This document shows positions 1-11,964 of a DNA stretch of 64,000 bases, one piece after another. Numbering within the stretch: position 1 is the stretch's first letter; each line of letters opens with the position of its first letter. Origin of the DNA: Deroplatys truncata. Its lineage: Eukaryota > Arthropoda > Insecta > Mantodea > Mantidae. The notes beneath the pieces are model-generated. The model was not told the origin of the DNA. It made no database searches and was given only the letters and a program-made list of their open reading frames with translations. The DNA is taken from positions 414,169,198 through 414,233,197 of the forward strand of contig CM060990.1 in NCBI GenBank assembly GCA_030765065.1, in the 5' to 3' direction. The position numbers were made by a program, and so were the translations under genes.

Positions 1-1054
1 TTTTGTTACCGCGCGCACGCGGAGGGTCTTTCAAAAAATCTTCCCTACGAAGTTTCTGCTTGGGCTTCTTTTCAACGGCTTGCGACTTCATTGACGTGGG
101 ACCAGGTTTATACGGCTTGGTAACTGTAGCCTTAATAGACGGCCGGATGGTAGTGGCGGTTAATCCAGTCAAGGTCCAGGTCTGAGTTTCGGCATCTACT
201 CGTGGTACTGGCGAGGCAACAACAGAACTAAATGTGCCAGATCGCAGGAGTGAAGGTTGGCGCGCATGGAAACGCCTCCGGGCTTCAGCGAAGGAGAGTT
301 TTTCCTTTACCCGGATCTCCTGGATCGCCTTCTCGTCCAAATACCGCGGACAGTCGGCAAACGAAGCAGAATGTGACCCTTTACAATTAACGCAGACGGG
401 GGCTGTTTAACAGGTACCTTCGTGTGAGGGCTGACTACATGTTGCACAGATGTTAACGGCACTCTTACAGGAGACTTGCGTATGCCCAAAACGTTGGCAT
501 TTAAAACAACGCAGAGGTCTAGGAATATAAGGCCTCACAGAAATCCGTTCATACCCTGCGGAAATGCTCGTGGGCAGATCGACGCCATCAAATGTAATAA
601 ACAGGGTACGAATGGGTACCAATACGCCGTCGCGTTTGGCCTGCACTCGATGCACTGCAGTCACCTTTTGATCAGATAGATATTCTACGAGATCCTCGTC
701 CGATATACCATCGAGGCTATGGGTGGTAACGACGCCCCGACAGGAGTTCAATGTGCGGTGCCTCTCAACACGGATGGGGTAACCGTGGAAAAGCGTAGCG
801 CGCAACAAGGTCTTACTTTGCTGATCGGACTTAGTTTGTGCCAATAAGGAACCATTCCGTAGACGAGTGCATGATTGAACCGCACCAGCAATAGCATCTA
901 TGCCCTTCTGAATTATAAAAGTGTTCACCTTCTCAAAGTTTTGTCCTTCTTCTGTTCTCGAAATGACCAAGTAACAACCAGATGACGGCGGTGCTACTTC
1001 TGTTACAATAACTTTTCGGCGCTTGTTTGTATTAATGAAGGAAGGGTGCTCCAT
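1..1054 (-). pseudogene. ORF1 (gag-like nucleic-acid chaperone), nonsense mutation, partial
   Basis: ORF1 of element 1 starts at the family ATG (1054-1052; MEHPS-type N terminus). The first 215 residues are open and include an RRM-like region (about 25-175) and zinc knuckle 1 (C183, C186, H191, C196). Knuckle 2 is complete to C215, and codon 216 is then TAA (409-411) where intact copies have TCA. The same frame continues beyond the stop to the window edge, so one nonsense change is the visible lesion. The intact protein would coat element RNA and assist target-primed reverse transcription. The family ORF1 is 429 residues, so about 78 codons of the C terminus are missing from the window. Confidence 0.85.
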
Positions 1055-1687
1055 AGCGAAATAAATCCTCCACCTTGCAACCGTCTCCGACCTCGGGCTC
1101 TGACTTCTCGGGCGTTACCCCGGCTTGGGTGAGTGGCCTATCTATACCAGACTCACCCCAGGGTCACACCTCCCAGAACATAGACAGAGGGACCCAATCG
1201 CCGTCAGAAGTTAGCAGCTCATGCAATGGCCCCCCGCGGGACTGCAGTTGAACAGCGGATACGAACACAAACCCTACATGACGTCCCCGGGTGGTGGGGA
1301 TGACGCCATTACCCACTCACCCAGCTGCGCACGCGGTGCGCGGGTATCCGTCAGGCTGTGTCCACGGAGGATTTAAATAAAAGGATAAAAGAAACTAAAA
1401 CAGTGTGGGCGTTTCGCACGCAAGGTAGGCCGGCGGGGAAGAAAAAGAGATATGCGAATGTCGTGGTGCGAAATGGTCGGAAAGTGATAAGGGAAGAAAG
1501 AAACGATGGTGAGGTGCGGTATGGATGGAATGCAAAGAACGCACGAGAGCCTACCTTGTGTCCACCGGTCACTTGAAAAACCCACCTCGACCGGATGGGG
1601 GTGAGGGGATGAATGTGGCGATGATTGGCTCGGGAACCCCCGGGTGGGCCAAAAACCCGTACTCACATAAGGTGAGCCCCTGAGGGG
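1..1687 (-). mobile_element. Element 1: I-group LINE, 5' part (runs off window)
   Basis: This is the 5' part of a minus-strand non-LTR retrotransposon; its 3' part lies left of the window. It holds the first ~351 codons of ORF1 and a 633-bp 5' UTR (1055-1687). The outer end is sharp: the sense strand begins CCCCTCAGGGGCTCACC, as in copies C, D, H and the outer composite element, and single-copy AT-rich DNA follows. ORF1 and the 5' UTR are closest to element H and share many private bases with it, but the right flanks differ. These are therefore separate insertions of one source lineage, not a local duplication. Confidence 0.9.
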
Positions 1688-3956
1688 ACATAACAGAGTG
1701 AACCACTGAAATGTTAGCATCTAGTTTAAACCAAGAAGTATAAGCAAAGCTAAGAAAACTGTTGCATTTAAGAGTTAGTCTTAGCTCAGATTCACAGTAT
1801 AGCAGAAGTAGACAATATTCTGCTCCATAAACTATGCATTATATTTGTGCTATAATATATAATTCAGTTATACTTCTACTAAATTCCAAATATTTAATGC
1901 AAGACTACATCCTGATATATTTGTCAAACTATTGCTCATTTTCTCAAAGTGATTCACGAGCTTAGTTAACTTTTGCACAAGATAAGCTTGTATACTCGAG
2001 CTTTACATGTTAGTATTGTATTAGTGCAACACTGCTAAAGGATTGTAGAGTGAACAGCGTATAATACAAATTCCAATACAATTGTTAAATTCAACTCTAC
2101 GTGTGTGTTTTATTTATACTTTACAAACAGTAGTTTCATACTGCTCCCTGACTAGAGCAAAGTGCTACCAACAATGTAGTTAGTCAGCATAACATAAACA
2201 CAATTACACCAACTCTTAATATTAATCAGATACAACACACACTCACACTATCTACATGTCAGCAGAGATCCTTACCCAGATCAACAGAGAATGACACAAC
2301 AAAGGCACCAATCATCATCGTGAACATACTTGTACTACATACATAATGACTGCATCACTATGGAGACCATAAATCCAAAGATACCCCTACAACTTCTATA
2401 CACAAATTAAAACACAGAATTTTCAAATCCATAACCGAATAAGGGATTAATATTTTTTAGTCATGGACACTATGTTGCCACAGAATATTCACGGTTTAAG
2501 CAGTACTCTCACTCTGCAATCATAAGCTGTATAAATCAAATCTCTATAGTGAGAAAAGGTATGTAACGAAAGGAAGTAAAAGCTACGCATTCATAAATCC
2601 ATCAATTTCTCTCTTTACAAACTTAAGGATCTGGCAGAACATGATTAATCAATAAAACTGCTCTGCAGTGAAAATAATGTTTTCAAATGCATTCATGTTC
2701 ATAAATGGATTTTTTGCACTGAGTTGAATGGTTGAATGGTGCAATCTGCTTTTTTCCTATCATGTCAAGATTTTGAGAAAATAAAGAATTTGTGTTTCAT
2801 AAAAGCCCTGTTTATATACTATAGTAGGGAATGGAGAGTATGTAGCATTAAATTGTGATTACACCTTTTTATGTGATCTAACAACTGTAATTCAACTGCT
2901 TTTGTTTCACAGGTGGCAACACCAAAACGAGTAAACATTGAGTGCACAGATGAATACGAGTGTGGATGGATTTATATAGCAGCTGGATCGCTTATCATGT
3001 ATTACAAATGCGAGCCGTCATCAACAAGCTCCGCCGCCATACTGGACGGATACATCAGGGAATACGATATTGAATCTTATAGTTGCATATGCTTTAAAAC
3101 ATCACAAACCAATGTTTATGGTACTGCTTTAATAAATAAATATTGGAGTTAACATGAGTATAATTACAACGGAGGAAATATTAAACCTAGTCTACTGTTT
3201 TTTTCTTGTATTTAAACAATAATTTCTCCTTAACATTATGAAATTGCAGGCATATATTTTACAATTTGCAAGCATTACCTACTCCAATTTCTGTTCACTG
3301 TCAATACCAGTGCAAGTGCACAGCAAAAGCCCTGACAATCTTACAACTGAACTGAAATATGCCCTCAACAATTTACAGGCAAACAAATTGAATTAAGGAC
3401 TTAACATTTTATGAGTAAAAGGACAAACTGTTTAAACATAATGTGCAAAATCCCAAGTTACATGTGAACATTAATAATGCTTCCCTAAACCAGTCTTCAG
3501 ATGCAAACAATTATGTGCCTTAGACCTTAAGGGGTCACTGTTTGATGTAGCTTTACTAAACAACTATCTGTTGCTTTCTCATCAAAACTATATCAGTAAT
3601 AAAAGTAATGAGATTTAGTTTTGATTGTACATAATGTTTTAAAACTAAACGTCCCATAAAAATCTGTATCCTGGTTTAAAAATAAAATAATTAGTTTTCG
3701 TAGTTGGTGCTCTTGAATTTGAAAAATGTCTTGCACTCATAAGTTAAACAAACCCTGCATTATAGGCATAAATAAAATGTGAACAAATGAGACTTCAGGT
3801 CAATGTTATGTGCTATTAATACGGTGCTTCTATAACAATTACCACAGTATTTATTTCCCACTATATAAGTAGTATTCTGCCCTTACTGTTGCAAATCACA
3901 GCTGGTGGTCCATTCAATATTCTTTGTTCGTCTTCTTTAACAAGTGAGGAGGAAAG
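1688..3956. other. Non-LINE, AT-rich spacer DNA
   Basis: AT-rich DNA with no LINE sequence and no long reading frame. The only coding-like stretch is the possible terminal exon at 2913-3152, listed separately. I see no tRNA, transposase motif or tandem array here. It is the left flank of element 2. Confidence 0.6.
2913..3152 (+). other. Possible 3'-terminal exon of an unknown host gene
   Basis: An open stretch of 79 codons ends in TAA (3150-3152). A good splice-acceptor-like sequence precedes it: a T-rich tract ending TTTGTTTCACAG at 2912, then GTGGCAACACC. It starts with GTG, not ATG, which fits an internal or terminal exon better than a free-standing gene. The peptide is cysteine-rich (six Cys) with no repeats and no family I recognise. 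AATAAATAAAT overlapping the stop could act as a polyadenylation signal. Length and composition are also possible by chance. No function is proposed. Confidence 0.25.
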
Positions 3957-3967
3957 TTGAATATAGA
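3957..3967. repeat. TSD, left copy (element 2)
   Basis: TTGAATATAGA directly abuts the (TGA)n tail of element 2 and recurs at 9903-9913 beyond its 5' end. It is an 11-bp exact direct repeat typical of target-primed integration. Confidence 0.85.
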
Positions 3968-4000
3968 TGATGATGATGACGATGATGATGAGGTAGGGCT

Positions 4001-4037
4001 TAAGGGCGCTCACCTGCTATGGCTATTAGCGCCCTTA
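4001..4037 (-). repeat. 3'-terminal hairpin of element 2
   Basis: TAAGGGCGCT (4001-4010) pairs perfectly with AGCGCCCTTA (4028-4037) across a 17-nt loop. It lies just inside the trinucleotide tail. The same stem recurs in nearly all copies, so it is probably the RT recognition structure at the RNA 3' end (inference). Confidence 0.85.
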
Positions 4038-4290
4038 CAATGTATAAAATAGAAAATTGAAAATTCCAAAAACTAAAAAACCCCACACAAACCCGCTTGG
4101 TCAAAAACACTAAAAAACACAACAGACCAAAGACTATGGTCTACACACTAAAAGCATTGTCACGAAAAGAATAAAACAACGTGTCAAGAACTTAGAATGT
4201 AAAGGACATGAGCGCCTTATGTCCGTCGGGGAGAAGAGCCCCATTAAAACTGACAATATAAAATCTCAAATCTAAAAGACGCTCAGCGCA

Positions 4291-7200
4291 TCAAATGCGA
4301 CGGCTAAAACCAATGTCAGTGATAAAACGTAAAAGACATTCTACAGCATGCGCGTCGTCTGCCAAAACGTTGGCTAGGCCAACAGGCAGACTCACGCGAA
4401 CGCGCAGTGGAGCTAAAACTTGACACTTAGTTAAAATGTGGCGCACCGTTAAGGGCGCATCACACTGCTGACACAGTGGAGCGGGGCCACCACTGAGCAA
4501 GTATCTATGACTAAAAAGGCAATTTCCGATTCGTAGACGAGCTAAAAGTACCTCTTCCCGACGATAAGAACGAGAAGAGATACCCCAGACTAACGGAAGA
4601 AGTTTAACCTCCCGCAACTTGTTTCCCCTAAGAGCCGGCAGCGCGAGAGGATACGGCAACGTAAAATAGCATAAAAATCTGAGGAAGGAACAACACAGGT
4701 AAAACATCTGGGTGATAAAATGGCCGATTTGGCAGCGGCGTCGGCAGACTCGTTGCCTGAGATGCCCACATGATCTGGAATCCACACGAAGGAGACGCTA
4801 ATGCCAGATGCACCAAGCGAGTGGAGCAGGTCATAAAGGCGCTGTACGAGCGGGTGGTAACTATACAGCACCTAAATACTCTGAAGGGCACTCAGAGAGT
4901 CCGAACAAATAACACAGCGCCAGACGTGCCACTGAATGTATAAAACACATTGATATATACTAAAAAGTTCGGCGGTATAAATCGAACATTGTACAGGGAA
5001 ACGAAAAGTAAAACTCTGCGCACCAAAAACAAAGGCACATCCTACTCCAACATTAGTCTTAGACCCATCGGTATATATAAAATGACAGTCCCCGAACTGC
5101 GCATGTAGGTCTAAAAAAGCGGATCTAAGGACGGAAGCAGGGGTCTCATTTTTCGGCATCGACGTTAACCAAAGGTGACAGTGGGTCTCAGCGCGCGACC
5201 ATGGAGGAAAACGCGTTTCCCCCCGTGGAAGGGCCGGCGGTGTCGGAACGTCCAAATGCCGAAGAAACAGTCGCAATCGAAACCCTGTAGGGAGCAACGC
5301 AGAGGAGCTAACGAAATATTGTCGATCAAGCGAATCCTCGTAAAATATCGCGAAGGAAGGGTGGTCATGCAAGCTGGAGATTCGACAGGCATAGCTGCAC
5401 AAGCGTATCTCACGCCTGAAGGACAGCGGAGGCTCTGAAGCTTCAGCATATAGGCTAGGTACAGGGCTGGTTGGAAAGGCTCCTGTAGCGACTCTTATGC
5501 CACGATGGTGAATGACATTCAAACGACGTAATACAGATGGACGCGCCGACGAATAGCCAATGCACCCGTAATCAAGGTTGGATCGGACCAAAGAGCGATA
5601 AAGATGTAGAAGTACGGACCGATCAGCTCCCCAGGATGTGCAACTTAAAACACGTAAAACATTAAGAGAACGGCCACACTTAGCTTTTAAAAAGGAAATT
5701 GCGAAGTCCAACACAACTTCCTATCAAAAATCAAACCTAAAATTTTGCCTAGTCTGCAAACGGAAGCATCTCCGGCCCAAGAAGGAGAGAGGGCGGAGGG
5801 AAACATTTCCGGCGACAGAATTTGATGCAGACGGATTTCTCGGCGGAGAAATTAAAGCCGTTGGCGTTACTCCAGGCGTAGAGACGGTGGATACAGCTCT
5901 GGAGACGGCGTTCGAGTAGACAGGTCCGCCGCGAACTGCGATAAATGGCAAAATCAACAAAAAGGGACGATGAAATGCCAGGTGGAATACAATCAACAAA
6001 GGGGTTGATAGCAATCCCAAAAAGTGTGACACTAAGTACAGAGCCCTGCGGTACTCCGTTCTCTTGAATAAAACGACTAGATAAAACCGAGCCCACACGT
6101 ACACCAAAGACGCGCTCCGTTATAAACTCCCGAAGAAATTTGGGAAGACGACCGCGGAAATTCCATGCATGGAGTGTACTTAAGATGCCGGCTTTCCAAC
6201 AAGTGTCATAAGCTTTCTCCAGGTAAAAAATACAGACACTGTTTGACACTTTGTCAAAAATCCGTTCATAATGTGCGTCGACAGAGACACCAGATGGTCG
6301 ACGGTAGAGCGATGGCGACGCTGTCCACACTGAGCGTTTGCCAGAAGATTCTGAGTCCCAAGCCACCATGTCAACCGCCCGTTGATCCTGCGCTCCATCA
6401 CCTTGCAAACGCAACTGGTGAGGGAGATAGGGCGGTAGCTGGAAGGTAGTTGGCGATCCTTCCCAGGCTTAAATATAGGGACAACGGTGGCTTCGCGCAA
6501 AACGGAAAGAAAAAGGTCGTCCTGCCAAATACGATTATAGACCCGTAAGAGAAAGCGATTACTCTCGGCTGAAAGGTTCTTTAACAGCAGAGCATGAATG
6601 CAATCCGGCCCAGGAGCGGAGTGCCTAGAGCAATGAAGAGCGTGTTCCAGCTCCCTCATTGTAAAAAGTTCGTTATGACATTCAGTATTAGCAAACCTAA
6701 ATTTATATGTTTCGGAATCAAGCCGGTGTTTAATAGAGCGAAAGCCGGCGGAATAATGGTCTGAACTGGAAACCGCCTAAAAGAAAGCACCCAGAAAGTT
6801 AGCGATGGCAGCCGGATCCACTATGGTGGCAGTAGAAACCTGAAGGCCAGAAACAGTACAATGCGACACTTTACCTGAGAAGCGACCAAGTTTATCCCAA
6901 CCAACAGATGAAGGCGTAAAGCGATTAAAAGACTCGACAAAACGAGTCCACGATGCCTTCTTGCTATCCTGAATAATGCGAGAGAACTGGCGCGCGATTG
7001 TTTAAAAGTAACTAAATTATCAAGTGTAGGGTGACGCCGAAACACCCTAAGTGCAGTTCTACGGGCACGAACGGCGTCCCGACAACCCTCGTTCCACCAT
7101 GGAACAGGCATTCGCCGAGGTTGAGAGGATGAACGGGGAATTGCGCGTTCGGTGGCAGAGAAAATCGTAGACGTAAGGTGCTTCACTAGTTGGTTAATGT

Positions 7201-7956
7201 CGGTGAAGGGCCGTCGTCAAAATGCACGAGTTTGGAATACAAGCTCCTGTCGGCTTTTGTAAATAACCAGGTAGGTACTCTGGAGTGCTGTACGTGGTGT
7301 GAAAGAAGAAAAACGATGCAGGGGTAATGGTCGCTGAAGTAGGTATCAGCGACGCCGTTCCATTGCAGACGACTAGCAAGCTGGAGTGAGCAAACGGCAA
7401 GGTCCAAGTGAAAAAATTTACCGGAAGAATCAGAAAGAAACGTAGGCTCACCTGTATACATAATGGAGAGATTGAACTGGTAAAAAATGTCGGAAAGAGG
7501 AGTTCCCTTGGCACAAGCCCTTGGCGAACCCCACAGGGGGTGATGGGCATTAAAATCTCCCTACAGAAGAAATGGTATTAGGAGAGCGGACAGGAGAGCT
7601 CGAATGTCCGCGGGAGCAAGGGGAGACGATGGAGGTGAATACACAGAGCAAACAGAAAAGAAAAAACCGGGTAACTGCAGTCTAACGGCAATAGCTTGCA
7701 AGTCGGACGTAAGATCGAGACGTTGAAAATGAACGTCGTTACGCACTAACAACATGACACCTCCATGAGCAGGAGCCTCCTCCTCTGGTTCAAGGTCGTA
7801 GCGAACCGGAGTATATCCGCGGAAGTCAAAAGGATCATGATAGCGAAGCTTAGTCTCCTGCAAACAAACGACCATAGGCGAATGGGAACGCAATAAAAGT
7901 TGCAGTTCCATCCTATGCAGTCGTACACGACGTACATTCCAGGTCAGGATAGCCCT
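4291..7956 (-). pseudogene. ORF2 (EEP endonuclease-RT-RNase H), multiply broken
   Basis: A degenerate ORF2 whose pieces in several frames still show the domain order. Endonuclease QET and GGV signatures lie near 7740-7880. The RT palm lies at about 5950-6500, where the aspartate pair of the FVDD motif is reduced to FVD plus a frame break. RNase H has TDGSK near 5070 and a GISGNESAD-type motif near 4760. The C-terminal CX2CX7HX4C motif is near 4460. The initiator ATG has become AGG (7954-7956). At least six frame breaks separate the pieces, so no enzyme is made. The intact protein would nick target DNA and copy element RNA there. Confidence 0.85.
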
Positions 7957-7977
7957 GAAGAAAAAGGAATAAACTGT

Positions 7978-9265
7978 CTATTTAGAAGGGCGGCTTAAAA
8001 TTACCTTTTGTTTAACCTTTGGGCTCGGCTTTTGGTATGGAGTTGGTCAGACTCTATAGCCTCCTCGAAGGGAGGGCCCACGCACTCAGAGCCAGAAACC
8101 GATTCAAGCGCGTGAATCGGATTTGGGTGGCGATGTGTGAGGGGTGCCGCTGAGCGCGACTTTTCCCAGGAGCTTCCTGGGTCTGCGACCTGCGAGGAGG
8201 AGAAGATGAACTCTGCTTACTGTGACCACGCATAGGGTCTTTTAAAAAGTCTTCTCTTCGAAATTTCTGCTTCGGTTTTTTCTCTGTGTCTTGTAACTTC
8301 ATAGACTTAGGACCAGGTTTGGAGGGCTTGGTAACAGGAGCTGAAATGGACGGCCGGATGGTAGTGGCGGTCAAGGCAGTCATGGCCCAAGTTTGATTCT
8401 CTGCATTCTTCAGGAGTACTGGCGAGGCAACAACAGAACTACATGTTCCCGATGGCAGGAGTGAAGGTTGGCGCGCATGGTAACGCCTACGGGCTTCGGC
8501 GAAGGAGAGTTTCTCCTATATTCGGATCTTCTGGATCGCTTTCTCGTCCAAGTACCGCGGACAGTCGGCAAATGACGCAGAATGAGACCCTTTGCAGTTA
8601 ACGCAGACGGGGGCTGTGGAACAGGTACCTTCGTGTGACGGCTGGCTACATGAGGCACAGATGGTAACGGCACTCTTACAGGAGACTTGCGTATGCCCAA
8701 AACGTTGGTATTTGAAACAAATTAGACGTCTAGGTATATAGGGCCTCACAGCAATACGTTGGCACCCTGCTGAAAGACTCGTGGGCAGATCGACGCCATC
8801 GAAAGTGTTAAACAGGGTACGAGTTGGTACGAAAATTCCGTCTCGTTTAGCCTGCACTCGATGAACAGCTGTCACCTTTTGATCAGAAAGATAGTCGACA
8901 AGTTCTTCGTCCGACATACCATCGAGGCAATGGGTGTTAATGACGCCTCGACAGAAATTCAAGGTGCGGTGCTTCTCGACACGGATAGGATAACCGTGGA
9001 GAAGCGTGGCGCGCAACAAGGACGTACTTTGCTGTTCAGTTTTGGTTTGAACCAACAATGGACCAATTTGAAGACGAGTGCAGGACTGAACCGCACCTGC
9101 AATAGCGTCAATGCCCTTCTGAATAATGAAAGGGTTCACCTTCTCAAAACTTTGGTCTTCTTCTGTACGTGAAATGACCAAGTAACAACCAGATGTCGGC
9201 GGTGCTACTTCCGTTACATAGACTTTTTAGCGCTTGTTGTTAGTAACGGAGAAAGGGTGCTCCAT
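7978..9265 (-). pseudogene. ORF1 (gag-like), broken
   Basis: ORF1 of element 2. The ATG is kept (9265-9263), but an early in-frame stop follows the NNKR segment at about codon 14. The frame then reopens for the RRM-like region and three zinc knuckles (9181-8516). Knuckle 1 is altered to CFKYQ, losing its second cysteine. The basic C-terminal tail sits in another frame (8383-8054). The order matches the 429-residue family ORF1, and the lesions are typical of long neutral decay. Confidence 0.82.
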
Positions 9266-9902
9266 AGCAAAATAAATCCTCCACCATTGCAACCGACTCC
9301 GACCTCGGGCTCTGACTTCCCGGGCGTTACCCCGGCTTGGGTGAGTGGCCTATCCATACCAGACTCACCCCAGTGTCACACCTCCCAGGACATAGACAGA
9401 GGGACACAATCGCCGTCAGAAGTCAGCAGCTTCTGCAATTGTACCCCCGCGGGACTGCAGTTGGACAGCGGATACGAACACAAACCCTACATGACGACCC
9501 TGGGTGGTGGGGATGACGCCATTATCCACTCACCCAGCTGCGCACCGATTGCGCGGGTATCCGTCAGGCTGTGTCCACGGAGGATTAACATAAAAGGTTA
9601 AAACAAACTTAAAGTGTGTGGGCGTTTTGCACTCAAGGTAGCTCGGCGAAGAAGTAAAAGAGACGTGTAGATGAATGCTCGTGGGGCAAAATGTGCATAA
9701 ACAGAAGAGAAGAAGGAAGCGATGGCGAGGGGTGACATGGAATGAAGTGCACAGAACGCACGAGAGCCTACCTTGAGTCCCCCGGTCACGAAAACGAACC
9801 CACCTCGACCGGACGGGGATGAAAGGTTGAAAATGGCTATGAATGGCTCGGGTACCTCGGTAGCGCCTAACCCGTACTCACAAAAGTAGAACCCCTGGGG
9901 GT

Positions 9903-9913
9903 TTGAATATAGA
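9903..9913. repeat. TSD, right copy (element 2)
   Basis: TTGAATATAGA, identical to 3957-3967. Two bases (GT) lie between the GGGG end of the element's terminal palindrome and this repeat, so the boundary may be off by one or two bases. Confidence 0.85.
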
Positions 9914-11130
9914 AGGAACTTCATTTTCCTTTAGGAACATCTACATTTTCTACCCTAGGCCCCAGCTGTAACAGTCATCTGTAAAATGACTACTACAAAG
10001 CCCGATGAATCTTGAGGATTTTTAGTTTTCCCTTCAAACAACTTTAACCCACTTGTTTAAAACATCAGGCCTTGAATGTGGAAGCTTGTTTAAATATCAA
10101 AGTTACACACAAACTACCAAGTATATTGAAAGTTTGTTGTTTTCACTGTCACTTTGTTAATGTGCTACAGTTCAGCTGTTCACTGTCAGTTCTATAAGTT
10201 TTCAATATTACTTCACTTTCTTCGTAACATAGTGGTGTAATGAAATATGCATGACATAACCACTTCTTCTGGATGGTTCACTCCCTGGGGAGTCAAACGT
10301 AAGACTTCTCCAATGTCTCATGGAAGCAGTACTCACTGCAGATCATAGCAGTCATCACAAACTCCCTCATAGAACAGTACATTTCAGTGCACCAGAAATG
10401 CAGTCACTCACTAACTTGCAAGTGCGCTCTTATATAGCCGAAGGAATCTTGCACAGAATATTTCAAACTTTCTGGACACATGTTCTGGTGAAGGTGGGAA
10501 AGGAAGCTTCCAGGAGATTGTGGTTATCTGACAAAGTTTCCAGTGTTTATGTTGGTGAGAGTGCTGCTTATCTTTGTTTATCTCCAGCTGCCCAGCGATG
10601 ACATCCTGATAACCTTGGGCCATAGCCACTGCATCAAAGAATGTTATATTAATTATTTATAAGTTATATTGACACATGTGATGTATATGGCAATCATTTA
10701 AAGGATGCAGAATCTATGGTGATTATGTACCTGTGAAAACAAACTTTTGTCCTCAGGCCTTTGGGTGTTATTACAACCACACACAACACAGTGTATTCCC
10801 ATGATTTTACCTCAAATTCCATTAAAATACATTACAATCACATACTCCACAATGGAATCTACACGTCCAATATGGCATCCTCTGAACAGATGATGGCTTG
10901 ATTTCATTTACAAGAAGTGTGTTTAGCACTCTCTCCAGTAAATTCTCTACCTCCAAGGTTGTATGTTGCCTGGCAACAGTAAATAATTTGAGTGTTTTTT
11001 GTTTCATAGGTGGTTACACGAAAGGACTGAACTCGAGTGCGTTGTATTCCTCATGCTGAACTGAATGTTGCATGAAGTGAGAAATTGTGTATTCAGAGAG
11101 CAATGTCTTCACATGGCTTCAAAACCGACC
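9914..11130. other. Non-LINE spacer DNA
   Basis: About 1.2 kb of AT-rich DNA between element 2 and the composite insertion. Short reading frames on both strands (for example 10320-10601 plus and 10629-10411 minus) have no recognisable domain and start with weak or non-ATG codons. A splice-acceptor-like TTTTGTTTCATAG occurs near 11008, but the sequence after it stops quickly in frame. Nothing else is supported. Confidence 0.55.
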
Positions 11131-11143
11131 CGAACACTTTCTG
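11131..11143. repeat. TSD, left copy (22-kb composite)
   Basis: CGAACACTTTCTG, immediately left of an (ATG)n LINE 3' tail. The identical 13 bases occur at 33267-33279, directly after a LINE 5' end. This marks the two edges of one original insertion. Confidence 0.88.
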
Positions 11144-11526
11144 ATGATGATGATGATATGCGGTTTAAGGGCGCTAAACTGCTGAGGTCATCAGCACCCT
11201 TACAATGTATAAAATATATATGGTCAAAATATATAAGACAGGTAAAAGAACCGCATAATTAAAAACGGGACACAAACCCGCGATGTCAAAAAGCTAAAAA
11301 TAACAATGATATAACAATAACAATAACGATAACAACAATAATAACAATAACAAAAAATAACAATAACAACAATAATAACAATAACAACAATAATAACAAT
11401 AACAACAATAATAACAATACAAATATCTGAGAAACCAACACACTAAAAGCATATTCAATAAAAGATTAAAACGTGTCAAGAACTGTAGAATGTCTGGGAC
11501 ACGAGCGCCAATGTCCATTGGGGAGG
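11144..11526 (-). mobile_element. Outer element O: 3' end remnant
   Basis: About 380 bp of LINE 3' terminus. It contains an (ATG)n tail (11144-11157), a terminal hairpin with one mismatch (11166-11175 with 11193-11202), a (AACAAT)n-type microsatellite (about 11293-11425) and 3' UTR. It ends abruptly at GGGGAGG, where the tail of element B begins. It contains no ORF2. With 32668-33266 it forms the two ends of the founding insertion. Confidence 0.8.
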
Positions 11527-11548
11527 ATGATGATGATGATATGCGGTT

Positions 11549-11585
11549 TAAGGGCGCTAAACTGCTACGGTCATCAGCGCCCTTA
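11549..11585 (-). repeat. 3'-terminal hairpin of element B
   Basis: A perfect 10-bp stem, TAAGGGCGCT against AGCGCCCTTA, with a 17-nt loop, directly inside the (TGA)n tail. Confidence 0.88.
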
Positions 11586-11689
11586 CAATGTATAAAAGAT
11601 AAGGTCAAAATATAAAACACGTAAAAGAACCGCATAGTTAAAAACGGGACACAAACCCGCGATGTTCAAAAAGGTAAAACTAACAATAA

Positions 11690-11805
11690 TAGAACAATAA
11701 CAAAATAACAATAACAACAATAACAACAATAACAACAATAACAATAACAACAATAAGAACAATAACAACAAAAATAACAATAACAACAATAAGAATAACA
11801 CAAAT
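11690..11805. repeat. (AACAAT)n-type microsatellite in B 3' UTR
   Basis: An imperfect array of AACAAT/AACAACAAT units (sense strand TTATTG). It lies at the same 3' UTR position in O, B, C, D, E and H with different lengths. It creates spurious leucine- and tyrosine-rich reading frames that should not be annotated. Confidence 0.9.
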
Positions 11806-11964
11806 TCTGAAAAACCAACACACTAAAAGCATAGGCAGTAAAGGATTAAAACGTGTCAGAAACTGTAGAATGCGAGGGACATGAGCGCCATATGTCCACT
11901 GGGGATAAGAGTTCCCATAAAAACAGACAGAATAAAAGTACGAAGCTAACAGACGCCCAACGCA

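Larger units (their letters stand above)
3968..9902 (-). mobile_element. Element 2: full-length, degenerate I-group LINE
   Basis: A 5.9-kb minus-strand copy with both ends and an exact 11-bp TSD. From left (3') it has an imperfect (TGA)n tail (3968-3992), a terminal hairpin (4001-4037), a 3' UTR, ORF2 (4291-7956), ORF1 (7978-9265) and a 5' UTR to 9902. Its 5' UTR differs from elements 1, B, C and H but matches that of element G, and its 5' end reads CCCCCAGGGG on the sense strand. It therefore belongs to an older sister subfamily. It lacks the (TTATTG)n microsatellite seen in the younger 3' UTRs. Both ORFs carry many frameshifts and stops. Confidence 0.9.

Noticed and set aside
1358-1576. Antisense frame of about 72 codons recurring in every young 5' UTR copy (also at 23138, 27075, 32937 and 51118)
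   Set aside because: It starts with GTG, not ATG. Both strands are open in this low-stop region, and similarity between copies simply reflects common descent. It is not evidence for an antisense gene.
10411-10629. Minus-strand frame with a possible acceptor (TTTGATGCAG) as a host exon
   Set aside because: The polypyrimidine tract is weak, there is no matching donor and no recognisable domain, so it cannot be told from chance.
11144-11600. Repeated 3' ends taken as LTRs of an LTR retrotransposon
   Set aside because: The repeats carry a LINE 3' hairpin and trinucleotide tail. There is no TG...CA structure, primer-binding site or integrase, and the coding regions are LINE ORF1 and ORF2.
11583-11801. 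Leucine- or tyrosine-rich frames across the 3' UTR arrays (also at 11294, 17549, 32400 and 45408)
   Set aside because: They are translations of the TTATTG microsatellite.
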